NCBI GenBank assembly: GCA_028280515.1
Contig: JANQLP010000155.1
Span: 38,119 to 102,118, forward strand
Source of the DNA: Hyphomicrobiales bacterium
Lineage (GTDB): Bacteria > Pseudomonadota > Alphaproteobacteria > Rhizobiales > Methyloligellaceae
Reading direction: 5' to 3'
DNA length: 64,000 nucleotides
Shown here: in pieces, positions 8,425 to 16,126 of the stretch
Layout of the letters: every line of letters starts with the position of its first letter
How positions within the stretch are numbered: position 1 is the stretch's first letter
The notes under the pieces: generated by a model
What the model was told of the DNA's origin: nothing
The model's input: only the letters and a program-made list of their open reading frames with translations
The model's database searches: none
Translations under genes and position numbers: made by a program

Positions 8425-9105
8425 CTAGGCCGGAGCCTGAAACCGAGCTTCGAACCCAAGCCGGCGCCAGATGGCGAAAATGATGAGCGGGTTCAGGAGC
8501 ACAAGCAGCGTGACCCACCAGGCAAACGCATGCTCGATATCATCGAAACCGGCATAAAACGCCCACATGAACAGGCTTAAGATGCCGAGCAGGAAAGGCA
8601 AACCGGATGTGACCACCAAGAGCCGCGCCGCACCGGTGAGTTCAAATTCCGGGTGATCCCGCGCGGCAACGGCCACCTGTATCGCCATCAACAACTGCGC
8701 CAGTACGGTGAATCCGAAAAACAGACGAACGCCGATCCGGCGTTGCAAGGCAAAGGCATCACCGATTTCGCCGAGCACGGTGGCGTAGATGATCAGACCG
8801 AAACTTGCGATCAGACCGAAACCGAGCATGGTCCGTCTCAGAACGGTCATACGGTCGAGCAGGGTTGCGAGCCATGCCGACACGAGCACCCAGTAGACCA
8901 TCATCAATGCTCCGCTCGGGATGATCGTTGCGCGGAAGACGAGGCTTTCAGGCATCTGGCGTCCGGTGGCGCTGATCGCCGTGCAGGCGTCAATATACGG
9001 CATGCACCACGGCACATGACCGTGGGATGCGGCGATGAGATAGGACACGTGAATGGCGCCGAACGGAAGCAGGGCAACGATCAGGGGGACGAAACTCAAT
9101 TTCAT
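8425..9105 (-). CDS. Frag1/DRAM/Sfk1-like integral membrane protein
   Basis: A 226-residue protein with about six hydrophobic helices. The first loop contains PYIDACTAISATGRQMPES followed by VFRATIIPSGALM, matching the extracellular loop layout of the Frag1/DRAM/Sfk1 family (PGAP2-like: a Pro/Ser-rich loop with an invariant Pro-Glu-Ser). That family is better known in eukaryotes, where members act in GPI-anchor remodelling and autophagy; the bacterial role is not established. It is transcribed alone, with a weak ribosome binding site and a 163-base A+T-richer gap to its downstream neighbour. The family call is from motif resemblance only. Confidence 0.6.
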   Translation of the reverse strand: MKLSFVPLIVALLPFGAIHVSYLIAASHGHVPWCMPYIDACTAISATGRQMPESLVFRATIIPSGALMMVYWVLVSAWLATLLDRMTVLRRTMLGFGLIASFGLIIYATVLGEIGDAFALQRRIGVRLFFGFTVLAQLLMAIQVAVAARDHPEFELTGAARLLVVTSGLPFLLGILSLFMWAFYAGFDDIEHAFAWWVTLLVLLNPLIIFAIWRRLGFEARFQAPA

Positions 9106-9294
9106 GGGTCAGCGCAGTCAAAGATTCCTTCAGCAGCACTTTTACCGCGCCGGCAACCGACGGGCCACAGGCGCCCAGGGACTCCCTTGAATGAGCGGTC
9201 GGCGCCGCCGCAAAAGACACACATACATTTCCCTTGGGGGCGACCCGGACCAGCGGGTACGATTGCTGCCGGCGCCCAAAATCGGGGAGGCGGG

Positions 9295-9855
9295 ATGGAG
9301 CATACGGGCGAAATCGACCCGGGTCTGCAGGGCCTTTTGCAGGACCAAGACGAAAGTGCCGTGTCGGTCCTGGGGGAGAAGTTTCTGCGTGACAAGGATG
9401 CCGCGGATCACCCACCGCAAACCGTTCTGGTGCTGAGCGACAAGCGGCTCTATCAGCTTGGACCGTACTACGAGCGCGACGCCTCCGAAGCGTTCCGCAA
9501 GGCACAGGGGACAAACGAGGTTCCCCTTTCCGATATCACCGAAGTCAACACTGTGCACATACCGGTTTCGCGTTGGATCTCGATCGTCGGTGGCATTCTG
9601 CTGGTGCTCGGGCTCGGCATCCTTCTGGCCGGACTGATCGACGGCAGCGGCGTCGGGCTGGCGCTCGGTCTGTTCATCGGTGCGGTATGGATGGCGGTAC
9701 CCGGGGGCCTGATGCTGTTTCACGCCCGAACGGGCGGCGAAACATATCTCGATGTGACGCACGCAGGCGGCTCCCTCGCCGCGCCATGCCGCGCCTATCC
9801 GGAAAACGAGCTCAAGGCCTTCAAGACCGCCCTGAACGACGCCGTTCACAATTAG
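9295..9855 (+). CDS. Hypothetical protein with PH-like start and two membrane helices
   Basis: I do not recognise a named family. The 186 residues comprise an N-terminal soluble part with a pattern suggestive of a bacterial PH-like domain (TVLVLSDKRLYQLGP, then PLSDITEVNTVHIPVSRW), two transmembrane helices at about residues 97-145, and a short C-terminal beta-rich part (GGETYLDVTHAGG). The ATG is chosen because GGGGAGG sits four bases before it; the open frame extends further upstream, but only as an antisense shadow of the preceding membrane gene. Likely a small inner-membrane protein, function unknown. Confidence 0.7.
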   Translation: MEHTGEIDPGLQGLLQDQDESAVSVLGEKFLRDKDAADHPPQTVLVLSDKRLYQLGPYYERDASEAFRKAQGTNEVPLSDITEVNTVHIPVSRWISIVGGILLVLGLGILLAGLIDGSGVGLALGLFIGAVWMAVPGGLMLFHARTGGETYLDVTHAGGSLAAPCRAYPENELKAFKTALNDAVHN

Positions 9856-10051
9856 TCCAAGTCTGGTTGTTTGCCCTTTTTTTGCCGCGCTGTCCGGATG
9901 ATCTTCCAATTCGTGGCCGCATGGAGAATCGATCACTGTTCCGCTTGGGAGACGGCCAAGCGCAGACAAGGTCTTCGGTTCCCGACTGAAAGGACGATTT
10001 GACCCGGAGTACTGAGCGGCCCGGCGCGGCGCGCCAAGACCAACCGAAAAC

Positions 10052-11020
10052 ATGCAGGACATACCCGGCTATACGGCCCGCTCCGATCTGGAGGACTGGG
10101 CAGGATACGATGACGTTCGCGAGGATGCGGAGGACCGCGAAGGTCAGGCGCTCGGCAAGGTTCGGCAGATCCGGGATGTCTATTTCTTACTGCACATTCC
10201 GAAATGCGCCGGGCGGACCGTCCAGAATTTCCTGAAAACGAGGTTCGGCCAAGGTGAGCCCACGCCGGTGAGGAAGGGCCGTTCCGGCTGGTACATGGGC
10301 AAGCGGATTCTGTTTCCCGGCCGGCGTAAGGCGCCGTACCGCTTTTTCGGGAAGCGCTATGAAAGCCTCTCTGCCGTCTCCTTGAGTGCGGTCGACTTCG
10401 TGTTCGGCTTTTACGTCACGAAATCGATGATGGCGCATTTCCCGGACCGTAACGTGAAACAAGCCGTGCTCATCCGCGATCCGGTGAGCCATTTCTATTC
10501 CCATTACAACTTCCGGATGGGCAAATACGTTGCCCAGGGTCTGCGGCCCTTCGGTTTCGACTTGTGGTACAAGAGCCGGCGTCCCAATCCGATCAGCAAG
10601 TATCTGTTTGCTTATCTCGAGGTGCCGTTCATCCGGCACGTCTTCATGTCCGACCAGAAGAAGCTGGATGTGATCCTGGACGGGCTTGCGGACTTCTGGC
10701 ACGTCGGCCTGCACGATGAATGCGGCGACCTGATCGCGCGGATTGCAAAAGAGCAGCGCGTCTCGGCGGATTTCGAGGTGCGGAACGTGACACAAAGCCA
10801 GTTCATGGCGTTCGCTGAGTTCAACAAGCGCTATGGCCGGAAAATCAAGGAAGAGAACGGCCTGGACCAGGCGATTTTCGAGTTCTTCTCCTCCGATGTG
10901 CCGATCGAGCAGCGCACGCGGCCGAAGGTGCAAAGCCGCGAGTGGCGCAACATCATACGGGGCGGTTTCGTGCCCTGGTACATTCTCCGCTACCGTATGA
11001 AACGGCGCTACGGGGTGTAG
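10052..11020 (+). CDS. Sulfotransferase family protein
   Basis: PAPS-dependent sulfotransferase-like protein of 322 residues. The 5'-phosphosulfate-binding loop is visible as FLLHIPKCAGRTVQNF (residues 45-60) and the 3'-phosphate-binding segment as VLIRDPVSHFYSHYNF (about 140-155), in the order of Golgi-type and heparan sulfotransferases. A basic C terminus (RYRMKRRYGV) follows. There is no signal peptide or membrane helix. It stands alone, followed by a hairpin shared with the converging genes. In bacteria such proteins commonly modify surface polysaccharide or lipids; the acceptor here is unknown. Confidence 0.82.
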   Translation: MQDIPGYTARSDLEDWAGYDDVREDAEDREGQALGKVRQIRDVYFLLHIPKCAGRTVQNFLKTRFGQGEPTPVRKGRSGWYMGKRILFPGRRKAPYRFFGKRYESLSAVSLSAVDFVFGFYVTKSMMAHFPDRNVKQAVLIRDPVSHFYSHYNFRMGKYVAQGLRPFGFDLWYKSRRPNPISKYLFAYLEVPFIRHVFMSDQKKLDVILDGLADFWHVGLHDECGDLIARIAKEQRVSADFEVRNVTQSQFMAFAEFNKRYGRKIKEENGLDQAIFEFFSSDVPIEQRTRPKVQSREWRNIIRGGFVPWYILRYRMKRRYGV

Positions 11021-11094
11021 GCGTCTGCGTTGATTGTCGGCGATTTGACGTCGACGGTGTCGGCCGATCGAGACCTGTGCAGGAATGCAAAGAA

Positions 11095-11127
11095 AAAGCG
11101 CGTCGCGAGCGGATCGTGGCGCGCTTT
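11095..11127. terminator. Candidate bidirectional hairpin terminator
   Basis: An eight-base stem (AAAGCGCG with CGCGCTTT) encloses a partly paired loop between the sulfotransferase gene and the converging small-gene pair. It is preceded by AAAA and followed by TTTCTC, so it could stop transcription in both directions, though the U-tracts are short. Confidence 0.45.
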
Positions 11128-11150
11128 CTCGATGTGAGATGTATCGTGTC

Positions 11151-11351
11151 CTATTGAACGTCGGCTGATGGCTGGAACAGGGTCGCCAACAGCATAAGAC
11201 GGGACAGACCCACCGCGGGACCGGGGCAGGGAATGGCGGGGCCGTGTTCCAGGCTTTCAAGTTGCTGGGCGCGGGCCTGCGCGGAGACTTCCTCCCACCA
11301 GCGTGCCCAAGGCCCCATGGACTGCCCGGTGTCGTGGTCTGCGAATGTCAT
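11151..11351 (-). CDS. Small hypothetical protein, coupled micro-ORF B
   Basis: 66-residue protein with an amphipathic Trp-rich helix (WARWWEEVSAQARAQQLES, about residues 16-34) and a hydrophobic Leu-rich C-terminal stretch. I do not recognise a family. Its ATG overlaps the stop of the upstream 56-residue ORF by ATGA, and GGGAGAG lies a few bases before it, which together argue for a real, translationally coupled pair rather than chance reading frames. It faces the sulfotransferase gene across a hairpin terminator. Function unknown. Confidence 0.5.
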   Translation of the reverse strand: MTFADHDTGQSMGPWARWWEEVSAQARAQQLESLEHGPAIPCPGPAVGLSRLMLLATLFQPSADVQ

Positions 11352-11518
11352 GCCTTCTCTCCCTTCATGGCGGGCAGGCGGAACGGCTGTCCGGTCGGCG
11401 TACCCGCATAGATCTGCGAGATTTTCAATCGCTCCGGCACGGGGAGGAAGACGTCCATGGCGTCCGGCCGCCTGGCCAGCAACGCAATGACCATGATCAG
11501 CACTTCCGTCTGTCGCAT
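11348..11518 (-). CDS. Small hypothetical protein, coupled micro-ORF A
   Basis: 56-residue protein starting MRQTEVLIMVIALLARRPDA, a short hydrophobic N-terminal helix followed by a polar, proline-rich second half (PVPERLKISQ). The ATG has GGGGGGAA five bases upstream. The stop overlaps the next start (ATGA). There are no recognisable domains. Two consecutive tiny genes with good ribosome binding sites are reminiscent of toxin-antitoxin or small-membrane-protein pairs, but no family motif supports a specific claim. Confidence 0.45.
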   Translation of the reverse strand: MRQTEVLIMVIALLARRPDAMDVFLPVPERLKISQIYAGTPTGQPFRLPAMKGEKA

Positions 11519-11820
11519 GGATTCCCCCCACGCACACGCCACTCTTCCCGGTCCCGCATAAGCGGAGACAGGCTGTCTGACATCATTCCCTGTATGGTCT
11601 TTGTGTGTCCCGCCGCTGCACGGCCCGGGCGCTTTGCTCACCGCGTCTTCTGGACCCGGGAGGCGGCGCAATATCTGTCTAGTGAAACCCCATGCCGGCA
11701 CCGCATCCTTTTGGGCATGGCGAGCATTAACGTTACCGTAACCATGCCGAAGCGGCCAGCATCACCTTTCGCATTGGTTAATGCGGGGCGATGAGACGCG
11801 TATCTGTCGACCCTGCTGCA
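11519..11820. other. Intergenic stretch with no recognised feature
   Basis: 302 bases between the micro-ORF pair and the YCII gene. It must hold the promoter of the micro-ORFs (minus strand). I see no convincing gene, RNA or repeat; the short open frames here lack ribosome binding sites. Confidence 0.5.
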
Positions 11821-12123
11821 TCAAATCTGGATCAGACGCTGGCCATCTGAAAACACTTGGGTCCATTCCAGAATACGCACGGACTTGCGCAGGCCCGTAG
11901 GCCAAAACGGGTCTTCTTCGACCAGCTTCCAAACATCCTGCGAAACGTTTGCTTCAACCAGCCACAGGCCGCCGGCACCGGACCCATCATCGTTTCTCAA
12001 TGGTCCGGCTGCTTCGATATTCTCGGCATTGCGCTCAAGAAACGCCAGATGGTTGGCCATATATTCGGCGCGCACCTCATCTCCCGTTCCGGGATTGTCT
12101 TCAAACAACACGACAAACTTCAT
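11821..12123 (-). CDS. YCII-related domain protein
   Basis: 100-residue single-domain protein of the YCII/DGPF superfamily of dimeric alpha-beta barrels. It opens MKFVVLFEDNPG and contains HLAFLERNAENIEAAGPL, with the family's His near residue 25 and an acidic, substrate-pocket-like segment. Some family members are small dehydrochlorinase-like or isomerase-like enzymes; most are unassigned. GGGGAGAG precedes the ATG at 12123. It diverges from a LysR regulator across 89 bases, the classic arrangement for a LysR-controlled target. The reaction is unknown. Confidence 0.8.
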   Translation of the reverse strand: MKFVVLFEDNPGTGDEVRAEYMANHLAFLERNAENIEAAGPLRNDDGSGAGGLWLVEANVSQDVWKLVEEDPFWPTGLRKSVRILEWTQVFSDGQRLIQI

Positions 12124-12212
12124 TAGGTCTCTCCCCTCGTTCGGTCCGCCAACAGTATCGAATCGCGCTTCTGCAGATTGAAGGTAAATGAATGCAGCAA
12201 TAGACTGCAAAA

Positions 12213-13115
12213 ATGCAGGTAAAGAACTGGAACGATCTGCGTTATCTGTTGGCCATAAAAAGAGGGCGAACCCTCGCCGCTGCGGCCCGGCTGACCAGTG
12301 TGGACGACACGACCGTCTCGCGCAGGCTGGCGGCGTTACAATCCGCATTCGAGACACAACTGTGGCGGCGTCTTCCGGACGGGTCGCTACAGCTTACGTC
12401 ACGCGGCGAGCAAATTGTCCGTTGCGTGGAGCGTATGGAGCATCAGATAGATGTGATCTCCGAGATTCTGGGCGCGGAACGCGACGCGTGCGTCGGCGCG
12501 GTGCGTCTGACTTCCGTACCGATCATCGTCAATCGCCTGCTGACACCCAAACTCGGCAAATTGCTCGATGCGCATCCAAAACTCGAAATCCAGCTCGTGC
12601 CCGAAAGTCGTGACTTCAGCCTCACGCGCCGCGAGGCTGATCTCGCGCTGCGCCTGGCCCGACCGAAAACCGGGGGGACGAGGGTGAAGGCGCGGCGCAT
12701 AGGGCAGCTCGAATTCGCGGTCTATATCGCTTGCGACTGTGCTGCCGATGAGGGGATGAAAATGCCCTGGATTACCTACGACGATACAATGGCCCACCTG
12801 CCGCAGGCTCAATGGGTCGCCAGGGCCATAAAAAGCGGGGATGGCGATCTTGCCAGGCTGAGGGTCCACGATGCGGAGACGGCTCTGGAGGCGGCACGGG
12901 CCGGCCTCGGCCGCACTTTGCTTCCAACAGCGATTGCGGACAACGAAACAGGCCTTCGCCGTTTTGAGGTCGACGATCCGCCGGCCTCGCTCTCGCGTGA
13001 AATCTGGCTGCTCGCCCATTCTGATCAACTCGCATTGCGCCGGATCGCTGCCGTGATCGCATGGGTTGAAACCGTATTCCGGCCCAAACAATCCTGCACA
13101 ACCAATCCTGAATGA
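12213..13115 (+). CDS. LysR family transcriptional regulator
   Basis: 300 residues with the N-terminal winged helix-turn-helix (LAAAARLTSVDDTTVSRRLAA, about residues 21-41) and a LysR substrate-binding domain (VRLTSVPIIVNRLL from about 91 onward). It diverges from the YCII gene, so that gene is its most likely target, together with autoregulation. The substrate-binding half is of the type in which the effector pocket is not predictable from sequence. The ribosome binding site is weak. Confidence 0.88.
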   Translation: MQVKNWNDLRYLLAIKRGRTLAAAARLTSVDDTTVSRRLAALQSAFETQLWRRLPDGSLQLTSRGEQIVRCVERMEHQIDVISEILGAERDACVGAVRLTSVPIIVNRLLTPKLGKLLDAHPKLEIQLVPESRDFSLTRREADLALRLARPKTGGTRVKARRIGQLEFAVYIACDCAADEGMKMPWITYDDTMAHLPQAQWVARAIKSGDGDLARLRVHDAETALEAARAGLGRTLLPTAIADNETGLRRFEVDDPPASLSREIWLLAHSDQLALRRIAAVIAWVETVFRPKQSCTTNPE

Positions 13116-13279
13116 CGAGCCTCTGACGTCCTGGCCGCCACCTCCGCCGGCTGAGGGTGGGCCATTTTGTTTCACTGCCGTAGCTCTTGGTAACAACGCG
13201 TTGATTCCACGCAGCATCAGCCCATATCGGCAAAAACCCGCAATTCCCGGCCAAGAACCGGCTGCGACAGGAGAGGACG

Positions 13280-13408
13280 ATGCTGCGGATACTCTTGAAC
13301 ATCACAGGTCTTGCATTTGCGACGGTCGTGGGATTTTTCGCGCTTCTGACAATTCTCGTCATGACCCTGTATTGGGACAGCGTGCTGACATATCTATTGG
13401 GGACCTGA
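13280..13408 (+). CDS. 42-residue single-span membrane peptide
   Basis: A very short gene: MLRILLNITGLAF, then a continuous hydrophobic segment to about residue 30, ending YWDSVLTYLLGT. It is supported by a strong ribosome binding site (AGGAGAGG, with three bases to the ATG) and by a composition that is a near-perfect single transmembrane helix. It sits downstream of the LysR gene in the same direction and ends 22 bases before the converging EamA gene. No family recognised; possibly a regulatory or assembly peptide for a membrane complex. Confidence 0.55.
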   Translation: MLRILLNITGLAFATVVGFFALLTILVMTLYWDSVLTYLLGT

Positions 13409-13430
13409 GCGCTTGTGCTGACGCAACGGG

Positions 13431-14294
13431 CTACCCGGTCAGCGCGATTATGACGAGGCCGAGCGCCAGCAGCCCCGCAGCGCAGAAGCGGCGTGCGATC
13501 GCGCCTTCGCGCAGAAACAGGCCGGCAAGCGCTACGGAAATGGGAATGGAGGCCTGGCGCAGCGTGGTCACGGAGGCCACGTCGGCCCCGCGCTCGTAAG
13601 CAAGCAGGATCAGATAGTATGAGAGATAGGCGAGAACGCCCGGAACCAGCAGATGGGTCGGCGTGAAGCCGCGCAGCTGCGCCGGCTGCAAAGGGCCGGC
13701 CGCGCGCTGACGGCGCCACCACAGGAACGCATAGACCGGCACCAGGATGCCGTTGGCGGCGGTCATCTGCGCCTGCGCTGAGAGCGTTTCCATCAACCGG
13801 GCGTCGGCGAGCGAGTAAATGCCCGTGCCCGACATCGCCAGCAGCGCGAGGCCCAATGTGCCCGGATCCTCAAGGAAGTTTGTGCCGCGCTTGTAAAGCA
13901 GAAGGAACCCGCCCGCGACGGCCAGAGCAATCCCCAGAAGAACGACCAGCGGGTAGGACTCACTGAGGAACAGCACGCTGAACACCACGATGAAAACCGG
14001 AGAGGCGCGAATGATCGGATAATAGGCGGACACGTCTCCGCGCTGCAGGGTGGCAATCAGACAGAGGCCATAAAGCAGCAGCCCGCCGGCTGAAACGGCC
14101 ATCAACGGAAGCACGTCAAGCAGCGCCGCGAAGTCCACGCCCGCATAGAGGCCGTGCGCAAAGGCGCACAGCGTCAGCAACGTCATCAGTGCCAGGAAGC
14201 CCAGATAGGGGTCGGGGTTTGCCTTGAGGATGACATTCCATGCGGGATGCAGCACGGACGACACGAGCACCATCAGTACGATCTCGAGCGGCAT
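13431..14294 (-). CDS. DMT family (EamA) transporter
   Basis: About ten hydrophobic helices in 287 residues arranged as two five-helix repeats, the drug/metabolite transporter architecture. The end of the first half carries the typical YYPIIRASPVFIVVFSVLFL segment and the end of the second ASIPISVALAGLFLREG. The ATG at 14294 starts right at the first helix (MPLEIVLMVL); a GTG 33 bases further upstream is possible. It is probably an exporter of a small metabolite. Converges on the small membrane peptide gene. Confidence 0.85.
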   Translation of the reverse strand: MPLEIVLMVLVSSVLHPAWNVILKANPDPYLGFLALMTLLTLCAFAHGLYAGVDFAALLDVLPLMAVSAGGLLLYGLCLIATLQRGDVSAYYPIIRASPVFIVVFSVLFLSESYPLVVLLGIALAVAGGFLLLYKRGTNFLEDPGTLGLALLAMSGTGIYSLADARLMETLSAQAQMTAANGILVPVYAFLWWRRQRAAGPLQPAQLRGFTPTHLLVPGVLAYLSYYLILLAYERGADVASVTTLRQASIPISVALAGLFLREGAIARRFCAAGLLALGLVIIALTG

Positions 14295-14447
14295 ATGTGT
14301 CGACCCCGAAAGATGCCCGGATTGCACGGCCAGCCGGTGTTTCGCTGTATGACGCCATCAACCTATCATGGGGCAGGTGCAATGGGCGGGGCACATGGCG
14401 GCAGCACCGGATTCTCAGGCCGTCCGCACGGCCGGACCGGCCTGCCG

Positions 14448-14747
14448 TCAGGTGACGGTCAGCAGGGTCATGCAGGTAAGCGTGATCAGTCGCGTGAAGG
14501 TCGCCCAGGCAGGATCGCTGTCATAATGACCGGCCGAACGCCACACACCGACCGTGGCGATCACGTTATAGGGCACCGAATAGACATAACCGGCAACGAA
14601 AGCCCATAGCGGCTGGTCCTGGGTCAGCAGGATCAGGAAGAGTACGCTCGATGAGACGTTGACGACGAGGCCGCCGAAAACCGCCCAGGTCCAGAAGGCG
14701 GTGTCGAGCGGCAACTCGCCGCGATACAGACGAAGGAGGGAGGACAT
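14448..14747 (-). CDS. Small membrane protein downstream of ureohydrolase
   Basis: 99 residues with three hydrophobic helices (FWTWAVFGGLVVNVSSSVLF, then LWAFVAGYVYSVPYNVIATV, then the C-terminal LITLTCMTLLTV). No named family recognised. The ATG at 14747 has GGAG nine bases upstream. It begins 35 bases after the ureohydrolase stop on the same strand and is probably co-transcribed with it, so it may assist transport or membrane association of the same pathway, but this is only context. Confidence 0.65.
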   Translation of the reverse strand: MSSLLRLYRGELPLDTAFWTWAVFGGLVVNVSSSVLFLILLTQDQPLWAFVAGYVYSVPYNVIATVGVWRSAGHYDSDPAWATFTRLITLTCMTLLTVT

Positions 14748-14781
14748 CGCTCGAGTCTCCAGGAACCGAAACAGCAGATGG

Positions 14782-15738
14782 TTACTTGCCGGCGCGCGCC
14801 TCGGCGAGCAGGCAGAGAATTTCATACATCATGGTCGCGCCGACGAGTGCCGTGTTGCCCGACGGATCGAAGGGCGGCGAAACCTCGACCACGTCGGCGC
14901 CGATCAAGTTCGCCCCGCGCAGGCCGCGCAACATCCGCTGGGCCTCGTGGGTCGTGTATCCGCCGATTTCCGGCGTGCCGGTGCCGGGCGTGTAGGCAGG
15001 ATCGATCCCGTCGACATCGAAGCTGATATAGGTCGGGCCATCGCCGATGACGCGGCGCGCCTCCTCGACCACCTTGTCGACGCCGAGATCGTAGAACTCC
15101 TCAATATAGATCACCCGCATGCCGCTGTCGTGCGAGAAGTCGGAATAGTCGGACGATGAGCGCGCGCCGCGAATGCCGATCTGAACCGTCCGCTTGGGGT
15201 CGAGCAGTCCTTCCTCGACCGCACGGCGGAACGGCGTACCGTGATGGAACTTCTCGCCGCCATAGCCCGCGTCGCCGGTGTCCGTGTGGGCGTCGAACTG
15301 GACCATGCCGACGGGTTTGTCCCTGGCGATGGCGCGGAAGATCGGCAGCGTCATGAGATGATCGCCGCCGCAGGACAGCGGTATCACGCCGGCGGCCGCG
15401 AGCGGCTTGTAGAACGCCTCGATCAGTTCGAGGGACTTCATCATGTTCATCGGCACGACCGGTGTGTCGCCCGCATCGCCCACCTTGCAGTGGGCATAGG
15501 GGTCGACGCCGGTCGCGTGGTGGACGCGGCGGATGAGGCTCGACATGTTGCGGACCTCGCGCGGCCCGTGGCGCGTGCCGGCGCGGTTGGTGACGGCACC
15601 GTCGAACGGCACGCCGACAAGCGCGATGTCGAGAACCGTGGGGTCGGGAGCGTAGGGCAGGCGCATGAAGGTGGGGATGCCCGCGTAGCGGGGAACGACC
15701 GTGTTGTCGAGCGGCTCGAAGCGGGGCGTGTCACTCAT
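14782..15738 (-). CDS. speB: Agmatinase / arginase-family ureohydrolase
   Basis: Binuclear-metal hydrolase that releases urea from a guanidino compound. In 318 residues all metal-ligand motifs are intact: GGDHLMTLP (about 118-126), FDAHTDTGD (about 142-150) and SFDVDGIDPAYTPGTGTPE (about 225-243). Sequence length and the loop GTRHGPREVR fit the agmatinase/guanidinobutyrase/guanidinopropionase branch rather than arginase. No polyamine genes are adjacent, so agmatine, guanidinobutyrate or another guanidine are all possible substrates. Followed by a small membrane gene on the same strand. Confidence 0.9.
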   Translation of the reverse strand: MSDTPRFEPLDNTVVPRYAGIPTFMRLPYAPDPTVLDIALVGVPFDGAVTNRAGTRHGPREVRNMSSLIRRVHHATGVDPYAHCKVGDAGDTPVVPMNMMKSLELIEAFYKPLAAAGVIPLSCGGDHLMTLPIFRAIARDKPVGMVQFDAHTDTGDAGYGGEKFHHGTPFRRAVEEGLLDPKRTVQIGIRGARSSSDYSDFSHDSGMRVIYIEEFYDLGVDKVVEEARRVIGDGPTYISFDVDGIDPAYTPGTGTPEIGGYTTHEAQRMLRGLRGANLIGADVVEVSPPFDPSGNTALVGATMMYEILCLLAEARAGK

Positions 15739-15843
15739 CTGATTGTTGCTCCAGGAGGGAATGGTCTTCGGGGAGGAACGAGACTAGAGCAGTCCCTGCG
15801 CGGGTTCCAGAGAGCACGCGTCGAAAACGCCCATCACGCGGCC

Positions 15844-16098
15844 TCAGTCGCCGGATTTGTCGGCCCTGAACATCTGCACGATCTTGTAGAGGCCGCCGAA
15901 CCACATGCAGATGGCGATAACGGCAATCAGGTAGATATCGGAGGATGGGCTGGCAGCGGGCGGCAGCTTGCCGCCGCTGCTCCAGCCCACCGTTACCTCA
16001 GCAGAATAGAACTCGTGGACCGCCATCCAGCAAAAGACCAGCACGAGTGGTGTGTACATGACCTGGCCGGCAACGTAGAGCCATTTGCTGCTGAGCAT
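15844..16098 (-). CDS. Small two-helix membrane protein
   Basis: 84 residues with hydrophobic helices at about 8-27 and 53-75 joined by a Gly/Pro/Ser-rich loop (GGKLPPAASPSSD), and a short charged tail (RADKSGD). No family recognised. It lies between the beta-propeller gene, 28 bases upstream, and the ureohydrolase, all on the minus strand. Might belong to the preceding operon. Confidence 0.6.
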   Translation of the reverse strand: MLSSKWLYVAGQVMYTPLVLVFCWMAVHEFYSAEVTVGWSSGGKLPPAASPSSDIYLIAVIAICMWFGGLYKIVQMFRADKSGD

Positions 16099-16126
16099 AG
16101 GCGCCTCGGGGGATTAAAATGACTGA

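Noticed and set aside
8653..9294. N-terminal extension of the PH-like membrane protein gene
   Set aside because: It is the antisense of the Frag1-like gene; the strong ribosome binding site is at 9284-9290 before the ATG at 9295.
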